Shown in pieces: positions 7,283-16,589 of a stretch of DNA of 64,000 nt. The position numbers and the translations under genes are program-made. Under the pieces are notes generated by a model. The model saw nothing but the letters and a program-made list of their open reading frames with translations. It did no database searches and was not told the DNA's origin. The stretch is from Cyclobacteriaceae bacterium YHN15 (GTDB lineage Bacteria; Bacteroidota; Bacteroidia; Cytophagales; Cyclobacteriaceae): the NCBI GenBank assembly GCA_003797895.1, contig RKQB01000007.1, forward strand, positions 124,001 to 188,000. Reading direction: 5' to 3'. The stretch's first letter is position 1, and every line of letters begins with the position of its first letter.

Positions 7283-7590
7283 AGTTTTTTGTTTTTGATT
7301 GCCGTGCCATAAATATACAACTAAATGGCAATTATTTATATATAAAACGCATATAATTAGACATTTACAGCACTTTTGTTAAACCAAAAGTTATATTTTA
7401 AAAAAATGATTTGACTAAAATTCAAATATTTGTCTCAAAAATTATCTTTAAAATATATTATATATGATTATTTCAATTATTTTTTTCTCAAAAAAATATA
7501 TCTTTTTATGAGAAAATTTGACGAAAAATTCAAAATATGTTTGTTTTCTCGGCTTTTTGAACCAGATTTCGATAATTCAGTTACTACAAT
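7283..7590. promoter_or_regulatory. AT-rich divergent regulatory spacer
   Basis: 308 nt of very AT-rich DNA between the divergent lipoprotein and carotenoid desaturase genes. It must hold both promoters, but I see no convincing -33/-7 pair. The clearest structure is an inverted repeat ACTTTTG-TTAAAC-CAAAAGT at 7372-7391, which could be an operator or a small hairpin. Confidence 0.35.
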
Positions 7591-9057
7591 ATGTCCAAAA
7601 AAGCGATCATCATCGGATCGGGAATTGCCGGGTTGGCAGCTTCCATCCGACTCCTCCATAAAGGCTTTAAAGTAGAAGTATTTGAAGCCAATCCCTACCC
7701 AGGCGGCAAACTATCAGAAATCGTAATAAAGGGTTACCGCTTCGATGCGGGACCTTCTTTGTTCACTTTACCGGAACAAATGGAAGAACTTTTCCGACTT
7801 TCTGGAAAGGATCCCAAAAAACATTTTGACTACATCCGACTTTCGGTGGCCTGCCACTATTTTTGGGAAGACGGCAATCAGGTCAAAGCCTGGGGAGATA
7901 TACACCGCTTTGCCGAAGAAGTGGAAACCAAACTGGGTGAACCTGCCTCTCATGTCAGGGAAGCCCTAAAAAGATCTGCTTATATCTATGAACACCTTTC
8001 GCCCTTGTTCATGCACCGATCCCTGCATAAATTCGGTACCTGGACGAATAAGGAGGCGCTGAAATCTTATCTCAAAATGGGGAAACTGGGCATTTTCAGC
8101 ACCATGAACAAGGCCAACGAAAAGCAATTTACCAACCCAAAGATGGTGCAGCTCTTCAACCGCTATGCCACTTACAATGGATCCAATCCCTATGAAACCC
8201 CCGCCACCCTGAGCATCATCCCTCATCTGGAATTCAATATAGGGGCCTTTTTCCCTAAAAAAGGCATGCATGACATCACCTTGAGCTTATACAATCTGGC
8301 TTTGGAACTGGGTGTCAATTTTCACTTCAACAGTAAGGTGGAAGAAGTACTGGTGGAAAACAAAAAAGCCATAGGGGTTAAGGTCAATGGAAAGGACCAT
8401 TATTCAGACATAGTGGTCAACAATATGGATATGGTAAATGCCTACAAAAGCATTCTCAAGCATCAAAAGCAACCTAAATTGCTACTGAACCAGCCCAAAT
8501 CAAGTTCTGCCCTGATTTTTTACTGGGGTATCAAAAAGATGTTCCCGGAACTTGACCTTCACAACATCCTGTTTTCCGAGGATTACCAGACAGAATTTGA
8601 ACATATCTTCCACAAAAAAAGCATATACGAAGACCCAACGGTCTACATCAACATCACTTCTGTTTACAAATCAGATGATGCACCAAAGGGATGCATGAAC
8701 TGGTTTACCATGATCAATGTCCCCAACAATCAGGGGCAGGATTGGGACAGCCTTATCCGGGAGGCCAGAAAAAATATCATCGCCAAAGTGAACCGTATCC
8801 TGAAAACAGATATAGAAGCCCTTATAGAAGTGGAAGATGTCCTGGAACCCCGAACTATTGAAAGCAGGACCTCCAGCGCCAACGGTGCCCTTTACGGCAA
8901 CAGTTCCAACAACAAATATGCAGCCTTCCTTCGCCATGCCAATTACTCCTCCGATATCAGAAACCTGTATTTCTGTGGCGGAAGCGTGCATCCTGGAGGG
9001 GGGATTCCTCTTTGTCTGTTGTCTGCGAAAATCATGAGTGAGATGGTAGGGAATTGA
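7591..9057 (+). CDS. crtD: carotenoid desaturase, CrtI/CrtD family (likely CrtD)
   Basis: A FAD-dependent amine-oxidoreductase-fold enzyme of 488 residues. The dinucleotide-binding motif is at the N terminus (IIGSGIAGLAASIRL ... VEVFEANPYPGGKL), then FDAGPSLFT, and the C-terminal FAD signature LYFCGGSVHPGGGIPLCLLS. Family members desaturate phytoene (CrtI) or 1-hydroxycarotenoids at C-3,4 (CrtD), giving the pink to orange pigments of this group. Segments such as CHYFWEDG, LFMHRSLHK, YNGSNPYETPATL and SSALIFYWGIKK are what I associate with the Bacteroidota CrtD branch rather than CrtI. No other carotenoid gene is nearby, so it acts with genes elsewhere. Desaturase is certain, the CrtD assignment less so. 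Confidence 0.85.
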   Translation: MSKKAIIIGSGIAGLAASIRLLHKGFKVEVFEANPYPGGKLSEIVIKGYRFDAGPSLFTLPEQMEELFRLSGKDPKKHFDYIRLSVACHYFWEDGNQVKAWGDIHRFAEEVETKLGEPASHVREALKRSAYIYEHLSPLFMHRSLHKFGTWTNKEALKSYLKMGKLGIFSTMNKANEKQFTNPKMVQLFNRYATYNGSNPYETPATLSIIPHLEFNIGAFFPKKGMHDITLSLYNLALELGVNFHFNSKVEEVLVENKKAIGVKVNGKDHYSDIVVNNMDMVNAYKSILKHQKQPKLLLNQPKSSSALIFYWGIKKMFPELDLHNILFSEDYQTEFEHIFHKKSIYEDPTVYINITSVYKSDDAPKGCMNWFTMINVPNNQGQDWDSLIREARKNIIAKVNRILKTDIEALIEVEDVLEPRTIESRTSSANGALYGNSSNNKYAAFLRHANYSSDIRNLYFCGGSVHPGGGIPLCLLSAKIMSEMVGN

Positions 9058-9384
9058 GAGTGAAAAATGAAAAGTGAAGAATGATTAATGATTTCGGATT
9101 TCGGAAGGCGGATTTCGAAAAGGTGTTTCAGTGAGGTTTTGTAACCACGAAGTGGTTAAATCTTGAATAGCCTCACGTGAAACGTGGGGATAAAAGGGAT
9201 AAATATTATAATCACAATCCTGAAGGGATTGAATTAAAATTTATTTTGAAAAAGTGACAAGTAATTTCACGACGTGGAAATTGAAAAGTGAATGGATTAA
9301 GGTTTTCACCGATATTTTGGAATGAGGATTTCGGAATTTGAAGCTTGGAGCTTGGATTTTGAATTTTGGTAATTAGTAATTTTT
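9058..9384. repeat. non-coding spacer with dispersed repeats
   Basis: No gene is seen. AACCAC-GAA-GTGGTT heads a 30-nt segment (9143-9172) that is an inverted copy of 3192-3221. It is followed by TCACGTGAAACGTGGGG, CAATCC-TGAAG-GGATTG (9215-9231), and near 9341-9370 a phrase shared with the pdxJ-glyS spacer. Confidence 0.5.
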
Positions 9385-10011
9385 TCATTCCTTTTTCTGC
9401 ATCACAAAAACCCCCATCGCCCTCAATCCATGTACCACCACACTTTTGGGTGGTTCGAGGTGCTCCAGTTGATATTTTTTCATCACTTCTTCTTCCAGTT
9501 CAGGAGTCCATAAAAAGCGTTCCGATCCATCCGGAAGGAGATATACTCCATCTCCGAGATGCGGGGATTTTCCCCGCATATTTCCTTGATCTGTACACAT
9601 GCGCAAAAAGAAAAAACCCCCAGGTCTAAGGATACGCATCATTTCCCCCATCATTTGATGAAAATGCGGGATGCTTTTGGCAAAATGCAGGACAGCAGAA
9701 CTTATGAGGGCATCAAACGCTCCTGCATGGAAGGGCATATCCTCTATTGAAGCCATCTGAAAGCGGTGGATATCATAATCCGGCTGTATGGTTTTGGCAT
9801 AAATCCTGGACATTTGTATGGCGGTTGGGTTGGCATCAGTTCCAAATATCTGATACCCCTGATGCAGAAAATAAATACAATTTCTCCCTTCACCACAACC
9901 GGCATCAAGGATCTTCATTTCCTTATCAAACCTACCCTTTAGGATTTGGTCCAAAAGGTAGATATCTATATTCCCCAATAAATTATTCAGCTCCCTGATT
10001 TCCATTTTCAA
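9385..10011 (-). CDS. class I SAM-dependent methyltransferase
   Basis: Encodes 208 residues with a Rossmann-type methyltransferase domain: motif I at about 33-43 (ILDAGCGEGRN), the acidic post-I loop (IFGTDANPTAI), motif IV region FDALISSAVLHF and the post-motif GEMMRILRPGGFFFLRM. It is similar to the TehB/UbiE-like methyltransferases, but the substrate cannot be read from sequence. The N terminus overlaps the 3' end of the patatin gene by 29 nt (23 nt if the second Met is used), which suggests translational coupling. It could act on a product of the neighbouring lipase, but that is a guess. Confidence 0.88.
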   Translation of the reverse strand: MKMEIRELNNLLGNIDIYLLDQILKGRFDKEMKILDAGCGEGRNCIYFLHQGYQIFGTDANPTAIQMSRIYAKTIQPDYDIHRFQMASIEDMPFHAGAFDALISSAVLHFAKSIPHFHQMMGEMMRILRPGGFFFLRMCTDQGNMRGKSPHLGDGVYLLPDGSERFLWTPELEEEVMKKYQLEHLEPPKSVVVHGLRAMGVFVMQKKE

Positions 10012-10900
10012 ATTTTCTGATGGCCTCTTCCATTTTCAGTCTTCCCACTTTGATCAACTCTTCGGCCCGGTGAAATTCCAAAGTCCCCGCCTGCTCCCTT
10101 GAAATCTCTACCATCATATCTACGGTGTGCTTTTCAATGACCAAATCGGATAATTTATCCTGAAGCAGGTCAAAAGAAAAGTTCAACAATTCCACCGAAC
10201 TCATGCCTTTGGCCTTTTTGGATTTTTTTTCCTTTTCATCCGCATAAAAATAATTGGTGAATTTTTTCTGGTATTCATTCAGCCATGTCGGCAACTTAAT
10301 GGCGGATTCCTTTTTTACCTCTTTTTGTAATTTTAACACTTGGTCCTTCGGCCCGTTGAGGTCCACAGCTACCAATAATTCTCCTTTGTTCTTTTCTGTG
10401 ACGAGATTAAAAGGAATGGGATTGAGAATTCCTCCATCAATGTATTCATGTTTTCCTATTCTGGCCGGTGTCATGACAGATGGAATCGAGGCCGAAGCCC
10501 TGATAGCTTCATAAAGGCTCCCGGATTTGAAAATTTTCTCCTTACCGGAAGGAATTTCTACAGCAGTACAGCAAAATGGAATATTCAAATCCTCTATAAG
10601 GCTATCTTCAATCAGGTTTTTTAATTCTCCGAATACTTTTTCGCCTTTGATGAAACCTTTGCTTGAAAAAGTGAAGTCCATCAAAGAAAAAACATCAATC
10701 CGATCAAGATTGCAGATCCAATCTTTGAATTTGGGCAATTGGCCGGTCGCATAAATTCCACCGATCAGGGCCCCTGCCGAGCAACCTGCAATAGAAACTA
10801 TATCATACCCTGATTCTTCCAGTGCTTCTATGGCGCCAATATGAGCCATCCCCCTTGCACCACCACTTGAAAGTACCAATGAAACAGTTTTCTTACCCAT
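9983..10900 (-). CDS. patatin-like phospholipase (RssA/NTE type)
   Basis: Encodes 305 residues. The patatin catalytic features are all visible: the oxyanion-hole glycine run GGARGMAH at 13-20, the nucleophile elbow GCSAG at 39-43 with Ser41, and the catalytic Asp in DGG at 155-157. Family members hydrolyse acyl ester bonds of phospholipids. No signal peptide or membrane segment is seen, so it is probably cytoplasmic. The C-terminal 120 residues are helical and charged (a KK/EE-rich stretch at about 205-225) without a known domain. First gene of a two-gene unit with the overlapping methyltransferase, divergent from the VOC gene with 65 nt between them. Confidence 0.93.
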   Translation of the reverse strand: MGKKTVSLVLSSGGARGMAHIGAIEALEESGYDIVSIAGCSAGALIGGIYATGQLPKFKDWICNLDRIDVFSLMDFTFSSKGFIKGEKVFGELKNLIEDSLIEDLNIPFCCTAVEIPSGKEKIFKSGSLYEAIRASASIPSVMTPARIGKHEYIDGGILNPIPFNLVTEKNKGELLVAVDLNGPKDQVLKLQKEVKKESAIKLPTWLNEYQKKFTNYFYADEKEKKSKKAKGMSSVELLNFSFDLLQDKLSDLVIEKHTVDMMVEISREQAGTLEFHRAEELIKVGRLKMEEAIRKFENGNQGAE

Positions 10901-10965
10901 AAATCAAATTCATTTTTAAAATAACCTAAAAAGCTCACAATTTTGCTGTACGAAAATAAACAATT

Positions 10966-11388
10966 ATGAGCCAATTTAAGCCTTTTCATCTAGCTTTTCC
11001 TATAAGAGATATAGAAGAGACACGCCAATTCTATGGAGAACTTTTGGGTTGTGATATAGGTAGAAGCACAGACAAGTGGATTGATTTCAACTTTTTTGGT
11101 CACCAATTGTCGGCCCACGTGAGACCGGAGGAACTCTCCATGGCAAAGGCCAACGAGGTGGATGGGAAAAATGTCCCTGTCAGACACTTCGGAGCCATAC
11201 TTCCCTGGGAAGAATGGCATCAGCTTGCAGATAAATTGACTGCTTGGGGCATGGATTTCATCATCGAACCCTATATCCGGTTTAAAGGGGAAGTGGGCGA
11301 GCAGGCTACCATGTTTTTCCTGGACCCATCGGGCAATGCTTTGGAATTTAAATCCTTCCAGGATGAAAGCCAGATCTTTGCCAAATAG
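10966..11388 (+). CDS. VOC (glyoxalase/dioxygenase superfamily) protein
   Basis: Encodes 140 residues with the paired beta-alpha-beta-beta-beta modules of the vicinal-oxygen-chelate fold. Probable metal ligands are His8 ([10 protein letters not shown]), His in VRHFGAIL at about 74, and the Glu of NALEFKSF near the end. SRP-like lengths and the motif [16 protein letters not shown] match small stand-alone VOC proteins annotated as glyoxalase-like. Substrate unknown. It is cytoplasmic, monocistronic, and divergent from the patatin gene. No regulatory element could be assigned. Confidence 0.88.
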   Translation: MSQFKPFHLAFPIRDIEETRQFYGELLGCDIGRSTDKWIDFNFFGHQLSAHVRPEELSMAKANEVDGKNVPVRHFGAILPWEEWHQLADKLTAWGMDFIIEPYIRFKGEVGEQATMFFLDPSGNALEFKSFQDESQIFAK

Positions 11389-11592
11389 GATTTCTAAACT
11401 CCCATTTCATTCAAAAAAGGCCAGAATGTCCAATTTGTATAATTTACACAATGGCTGACTTGCCCATAAAAACCAATGGCCCAAAATTAACCACTAATCG
11501 CCTTTCATCACCACCTATGTCTATTTGTTTTAAAAGCAGAACGAAAGGGCTTAGCTTGCTGTTAAATAACTAATTTCCGTAACTTGGGTTAT

Positions 11593-12402
11593 ATGCTAGA
11601 AAAAAGTTATAAAGGCATGTTGTATTACAAAACATACCAACATTCTTCCAGTCATGAGTGGGTGGTTTTCATACATGGGGCAGGGGGATCTTCTTCTATC
11701 TGGCACAAACAGATCAGGGAATTCAAAGAAGAATTCAACCTGTTGTTGATTGACCTAAGAGGACATGGTAAATCGGCGGAATCCATAATGAATATTTGGA
11801 AGGAAAAATACACCTTCCCGGTCTTGACCAAGGATATCATTGACGTATTGGACCATCTGAAAATTCCACCGGCACACATTATGGGGGTTTCCTTGGGAAC
11901 TATCCTCGCGAGGCAATTGGCAGAAATGGAACCAAATAAGGTAAAATCCATGGTCATGGCAGGAGCGGTCACCAAATTGAACGTCACTTCCAGAATGCTT
12001 GTCTTCCTGGGAAATACCTTTAAAAGTGTGGTTCCTTATATGTGGCTATACCGTTTGTTTGCCTGGATTATCATGCCCAGAAAGCATCATGCCGAATCCA
12101 GAAATCTATTTATCAGGGAGGCAAAAAGGCTATGCCAAAAAGAATTTATCCGTTGGTTCAAATTAACAAAAGACATCAACCCTCTTTTGAAGTATTTCAA
12201 ACAAAAAGATTTGCCGATTCCGACTTTGTATATCATGGGAGAAGAGGACGTTATGTTTTTGGAACCGGTGAAAAAAATCGTGCACGAGCATAAACTTTCC
12301 CTATTAAAAATTGTCAAAGCCTGTGGGCATGTGGTGAATGTGGAACAGCCGGAAGTATTCAATCAGCTTTCCCTTCAATTCATAAAAAATCAAAATCAAT
12401 AA
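11593..12402 (+). CDS. alpha/beta-fold hydrolase
   Basis: Encodes 269 residues. It shows the oxyanion segment VVFIHGAGGSSSIW, the strand-loop LLLIDLRGHGKS, the nucleophile elbow MGVSLGT, an acid-bearing loop (YIMGEEDVMF) and the catalytic His in ACGHVVNVEQPEVF. It resembles the RsbQ/MhpC-type esterases; substrate unknown. ATG at 11593 is chosen over the in-frame TTG three codons upstream. It ends 24 nt before the RND adaptor gene on the same strand, so it may be the first gene of the efflux operon. The 204-nt spacer upstream shows no certain promoter. Confidence 0.9.
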   Translation: MLEKSYKGMLYYKTYQHSSSHEWVVFIHGAGGSSSIWHKQIREFKEEFNLLLIDLRGHGKSAESIMNIWKEKYTFPVLTKDIIDVLDHLKIPPAHIMGVSLGTILARQLAEMEPNKVKSMVMAGAVTKLNVTSRMLVFLGNTFKSVVPYMWLYRLFAWIIMPRKHHAESRNLFIREAKRLCQKEFIRWFKLTKDINPLLKYFKQKDLPIPTLYIMGEEDVMFLEPVKKIVHEHKLSLLKIVKACGHVVNVEQPEVFNQLSLQFIKNQNQ

Positions 12403-12426
12403 TCTTACTATTCTTTGGACTCTTAA

Positions 12427-13524
12427 ATGAAAAATCAGACTAAAATCATATCATTCGTAGTGATTGTAGCGGTAATCGCTGTAATTTTTATTTATCCCAG
12501 AAGGGATCAGATTTTCGGTGGAAATTCTAAAGGACCGAGTCCTGAAGTGTCCCAAGGTCCCGGAGGTCAGAGTCAAGGACAGTCTATTCCTGTAAATGTG
12601 GTTGAAATCAGGCCTGAGAAGTTAGAGAATAACCTAAGTGTTACGGGTACAATTATGCCTAATGAAACTGTAAATCTTAGGACTGAGATTTCGGGTTTGG
12701 TAAAAAGAATATCCTTCAGAGAAGGAGAATTTGTTAAAAAGGGTACTCCTTTGGTTTACTTGAATGATGATGAATTAAGAGCTCAGTATGATAAATTGGA
12801 TTTTACCAGAAAATTGTTTGAAAGTCAGGAAAACAGACAAAAACAATTATTGGCTAAGGAAGCGATTTCGCAGGAGGAATACGATATCGTATTGAATCAG
12901 TTTAATACGAACCTGGCAGATTTAAGATTGGTAGAAGCCCAATTGAACAAAACTATTGTGGTTGCGCCATTTGATGGGGTATTGGGATTGCGAATGATTT
13001 CGGAAGGTAGTGTGATCAGTACCAATGATGTCATTGCCAGCATTGTCAATATTGACCCCATAAAAATTGAATTCTCCATTCCTGAAAGATATGCCAATAT
13101 GGTAAAGGTAGGCTCCAAAATATTTTTCTCAAATGAAGCAGGGGGACAAGAAGTGGAAGGAATTGTCTATGCATTTGAGCCTACCATTGATGCAGGTACA
13201 AGGACATTAAAATTAAGGGCGACCAGCCCGAACAGAAACAGGAATTTTCTCCCGGGAATGTTTGTAAGGATCAAGTTTGTGCTAGGGGTAGAAGAAAATG
13301 CATTAATGGTGCCTTCACAGGCCCTTATTCCTGAGTTGAATGGGTACAAAGTATATGTTGTCAATAGTGACAGTAAAGTAGAAGAAAGACAGGTTTCCAT
13401 TGGTACCCGTACAGAAAGTGAAGTGCAAATTGTCAATGGATTGAAAGAAGGTGATCTCGTATTGACCACCGGTGTATTGCAAGTAAGAACAGGAATGCCT
13501 GTTAATTATACTAAAATCAACTGA
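12427..13524 (+). CDS. RND efflux periplasmic adaptor (HlyD/AcrA family)
   Basis: Encodes 365 residues. One N-terminal membrane segment (about 6-23) anchors it to the inner membrane. Then come a Gly/Ser/Gln-rich linker, the barrel-sandwich halves (GLVKRISFREGEFVKKGTPL and VVAPFDGVLGLRMISEGSVI) flanking a helical hairpin (about 120-175), the beta-barrel (IKIEFSIPERYANMVKVGSK) and the membrane-proximal domain ending TGVLQVRTGMPVNY. It bridges the RND pump and an outer-membrane channel. The anchor is a membrane helix and not a lipid. It is followed 2 nt later by the pump gene. Confidence 0.95.
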   Translation: MKNQTKIISFVVIVAVIAVIFIYPRRDQIFGGNSKGPSPEVSQGPGGQSQGQSIPVNVVEIRPEKLENNLSVTGTIMPNETVNLRTEISGLVKRISFREGEFVKKGTPLVYLNDDELRAQYDKLDFTRKLFESQENRQKQLLAKEAISQEEYDIVLNQFNTNLADLRLVEAQLNKTIVVAPFDGVLGLRMISEGSVISTNDVIASIVNIDPIKIEFSIPERYANMVKVGSKIFFSNEAGGQEVEGIVYAFEPTIDAGTRTLKLRATSPNRNRNFLPGMFVRIKFVLGVEENALMVPSQALIPELNGYKVYVVNSDSKVEERQVSIGTRTESEVQIVNGLKEGDLVLTTGVLQVRTGMPVNYTKIN

Positions 13525-13526
13525 TT

Positions 13527-16500
13527 ATGGCGAGTTTATCAACCATCAGTATCAGAAGACCGGTCTTAGCCATTGTGCTATCCTTGACCATTCTGTTGTT
13601 TGGATCTATCGGAATATCTCTATTGGGTGTTAGGGAATTCCCCAGTGTAGATCCTCCTATTATCAATGTACGGACAAACTATGTCGGTGCCAATGCGGAT
13701 GTAATCGAAGCTCAGATCACCGAACCACTTGAAGAAGCGATCAATGGTATTTCAGGGATCAAATCCCTTACCTCCACCAGTAATGATGGAGCAAGTAGCA
13801 TTACGGTTGAATTTGATGTGGGTGCCGATCTGGAAGCGGCTGCCAACGATGTGCGAGATAAAGTGTCAGGAGCCCAGAGGAACCTGCCTCCTGATACAGA
13901 TCCTCCCGTAGTTTCTAAAGCTGACGCGGATTCCCAACCTATTGTTTTCCTTTCAGTACAAAGTGACCGAAGGAATCTTTTGGAGATTTCTGACATAGCC
14001 AATAATATTTTCAAAGAAAGATTACAGACTATCCCAGGGGTCAGTGCGGTGAATATTTGGGGAGAAAAGCGATATGCTATCCGATTGAGGATGGATCCCC
14101 TTAAGATGGCATCCTATGGCATTACACCTCTTGATGTATTAAACAAGGTCCAAAGCGAAAACGTGGAACTTCCTTCAGGTAGGATAGAGGGTTCTGCAAT
14201 TGAACTTTCCGTAAGGACAAAAAGCCGTTTGAGTACGCCACAGGAGTTTAACGACCTGATTATTAAAGAGGATCAAAACAATATTGTCCGATTCATAGAT
14301 ATAGGCCGTGCGGAATTGGCTGCATTAAATGAAAGAACTGTTCTGAAAAGAGATGGTATCCCTATGGTGGGAGTCGTGCTTGTACCACTTCCCGGTTCCA
14401 ATAACATTGAAATCGTAGATGAATTCTATAAAAGATTAACCCAAATCGAAAAGGATATTCCGGAAGATATCAAAATGGACATTGGTTTTGATTCTACCAA
14501 ATTCATCAGAAATTCCATCAAAGAAGTGCAGGAAACCATTTTTATTGCCTTCATCCTAGTGGTCACGATTATCTTCCTTTTTTTAAGAGACTGGAGGACT
14601 ACTTTCATTCCTGTTTTGACCATACCTATTTCGTTGATCGGGGTGTTCTTTATCATGTACATCATGGGATTCTCTATCAATGTACTGACCTTACTGGGTA
14701 TTGTTTTATCCATTGGTCTGGTGGTGGATGATGCCATCGTGGTTTTGGAAAACATCTATTCCAGAATAGAGAGAGGTGAAAATCCGGATCAGGCTGCTGA
14801 GAAAGGGGCTGAGGAAATTTTCTTTGCTGTAATTTCTACAACGGTAGCTTTAGCAGCAGTATTCTTACCTGTTATATTCCTGACAGGAACTACGGGAAGA
14901 TTGTTCCGGGAATTTGGTATAGTGGTGGCCGGAGCGGTAATCATATCCTCCTTTGTAGCCTTGACTATGACCCCAATGTTGAGCGCCAAACTTTTGAAGA
15001 AAAGAGAAAAACACAATGCTTTCTATAATTTCACTGAACCCTTCTTCATATGGCTCAATGAAAAATATGAAATCGCATTGGGAAAATTCATGAAGGTACG
15101 TTGGATGGCTTTTGCAATCATTATTCTGATGGGTTTTGGTATCTATCGCTTTTTCATCATCATTCCTACAGAATTGGCCCCAGTGGAAGATAGAGGGGAG
15201 ATGAGGGTCAATATTACAGGTCCTGAAGGAGCCACTTTTTCTTATATGGATAATGTCCTGGATGAGATGACAGTGGATTTTATGGAACAGATTCCGGAAA
15301 ATGAGCGAGAAGGAATTACTACTGTAACCTCTCCCGGGTTTGGTACAGCAAGTACCAACTCTGGCTTCTTGAGGTTAATCCTTACGGATGCTTCTCAAAG
15401 AGATCGCAGTCAACAAGAGGTCTTCACACAGGTTTCTGAAATGATCAAAAAATATACTGCAGTAAGAGCCTTTGTGACACAACCCCAGTCTATTGGTGAT
15501 AGAAGAGGAGGGCTTCCGATTCAGTATGTAATCCAGGCACCAACTTTGGAAAAACTCAAAGAAGTTATTCCTACCTTTTTGGAAAAAGCCAATCAAAGCC
15601 CGATTTTCAGTTTTGCCGATATCAACCTGAAATTTACCAAACCGGAAATTGAAATAGAAATTGACAGGGAAAAGGCGAGGAATGTCGGAGTTTCCGTACA
15701 GGAGATTGCCAGGACATTACAGCTCTCCTATTCAGGTCAGCGCTTTGCTTACTTTATCATGAACGGTAAGCAATATCAGGTGGTAGGTGAAATGCAGCTT
15801 CAGGACAGAAATGAGCCGGTCAACCTGAGGATGCTTTATGTGAGGGCGGATAATGGACAATTGATACAGTTGGATAACCTGGTAAAAATCCAGGAGAAGA
15901 GTACGCCTCCTCAGTTATATCGATTCAACAGATTTGTGAGCGCAACGGTATCAGCGGGCCTATCCCCCGGTTATACTATTGGTTCAGGTCTGGATGAAAT
16001 GGATAGAATCGCCTCAGAGGTTTTAGATGAAACCTACAGCACCGATGTGGCAGGACTATCCAAAGAATTCAGAGAAAGCTCCAATAGCTTGATCTTTGCC
16101 TTTATGTTTGCACTGGTTCTGATTTACCTGGTTCTTTCAGCTCAATTTGAAAGTTTCATGGATCCATTGACCATCATGTTTACGGTTCCATTGGCCTTGT
16201 TTGGAGCCCTATTTTCACTTTGGATATTTGACTTCACGCTGAACATATTCAGTCAGATAGGTATTATCATGCTCATAGGACTGGTGACTAAAAATGGTAT
16301 CCTGATCGTGGAATTTGCCAATCAGCGGAAAGCCCAGGGGTTGTCCATTGATGATGCTATTATCGGCGCAGCCGGAGCCCGATTCAGGCCCATATTAATG
16401 ACAAGTTTATCCACCATCCTGGGCATATTGCCAATTGCACTGGCTTTGGGAGCAGGTGCAGAAAGCCGGGTACCGATGGGTGTGGTAGTAATCGCCGGTC

Positions 16501-16589
16501 TGGCCTTTTCCACCATATTGACCCTGTTTGTAATTCCGGCAGTATATACTTTCTTAACCTCTAAAAAAGGTAGATTAGCAAGAGTCTGA
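13527..16589 (+). CDS. RND efflux permease (AcrB/HAE-1 family)
   Basis: Encodes 1020 residues, normal for a proton-driven inner-membrane drug exporter with 12 membrane helices and two large periplasmic loops. The proton-relay residues are present: Asp401-Asp402 in GLVVDDAIVVLENI (helix 4) and Lys922 in GLVTKNGILIVEFAN (helix 10). The N terminus SISIRRPVLAIVLSLTILLFG is typical of helix 1. The hydrophobic/amphiphilic HAE-1 pattern argues against a metal exporter (CusA type). It forms a tripartite pump with the adaptor before and the TolC-like gene after it, overlapping the latter by one base (TGATG). Confidence 0.97.
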   Translation: MASLSTISIRRPVLAIVLSLTILLFGSIGISLLGVREFPSVDPPIINVRTNYVGANADVIEAQITEPLEEAINGISGIKSLTSTSNDGASSITVEFDVGADLEAAANDVRDKVSGAQRNLPPDTDPPVVSKADADSQPIVFLSVQSDRRNLLEISDIANNIFKERLQTIPGVSAVNIWGEKRYAIRLRMDPLKMASYGITPLDVLNKVQSENVELPSGRIEGSAIELSVRTKSRLSTPQEFNDLIIKEDQNNIVRFIDIGRAELAALNERTVLKRDGIPMVGVVLVPLPGSNNIEIVDEFYKRLTQIEKDIPEDIKMDIGFDSTKFIRNSIKEVQETIFIAFILVVTIIFLFLRDWRTTFIPVLTIPISLIGVFFIMYIMGFSINVLTLLGIVLSIGLVVDDAIVVLENIYSRIERGENPDQAAEKGAEEIFFAVISTTVALAAVFLPVIFLTGTTGRLFREFGIVVAGAVIISSFVALTMTPMLSAKLLKKREKHNAFYNFTEPFFIWLNEKYEIALGKFMKVRWMAFAIIILMGFGIYRFFIIIPTELAPVEDRGEMRVNITGPEGATFSYMDNVLDEMTVDFMEQIPENEREGITTVTSPGFGTASTNSGFLRLILTDASQRDRSQQEVFTQVSEMIKKYTAVRAFVTQPQSIGDRRGGLPIQYVIQAPTLEKLKEVIPTFLEKANQSPIFSFADINLKFTKPEIEIEIDREKARNVGVSVQEIARTLQLSYSGQRFAYFIMNGKQYQVVGEMQLQDRNEPVNLRMLYVRADNGQLIQLDNLVKIQEKSTPPQLYRFNRFVSATVSAGLSPGYTIGSGLDEMDRIASEVLDETYSTDVAGLSKEFRESSNSLIFAFMFALVLIYLVLSAQFESFMDPLTIMFTVPLALFGALFSLWIFDFTLNIFSQIGIIMLIGLVTKNGILIVEFANQRKAQGLSIDDAIIGAAGARFRPILMTSLSTILGILPIALALGAGAESRVPMGVVVIAGLAFSTILTLFVIPAVYTFLTSKKGRLARV

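Noticed and set aside
13712-15016. Open frames antisense to the RND permease gene
   Set aside because: They follow the codon structure of a well-conserved gene on the other strand and show no motif.
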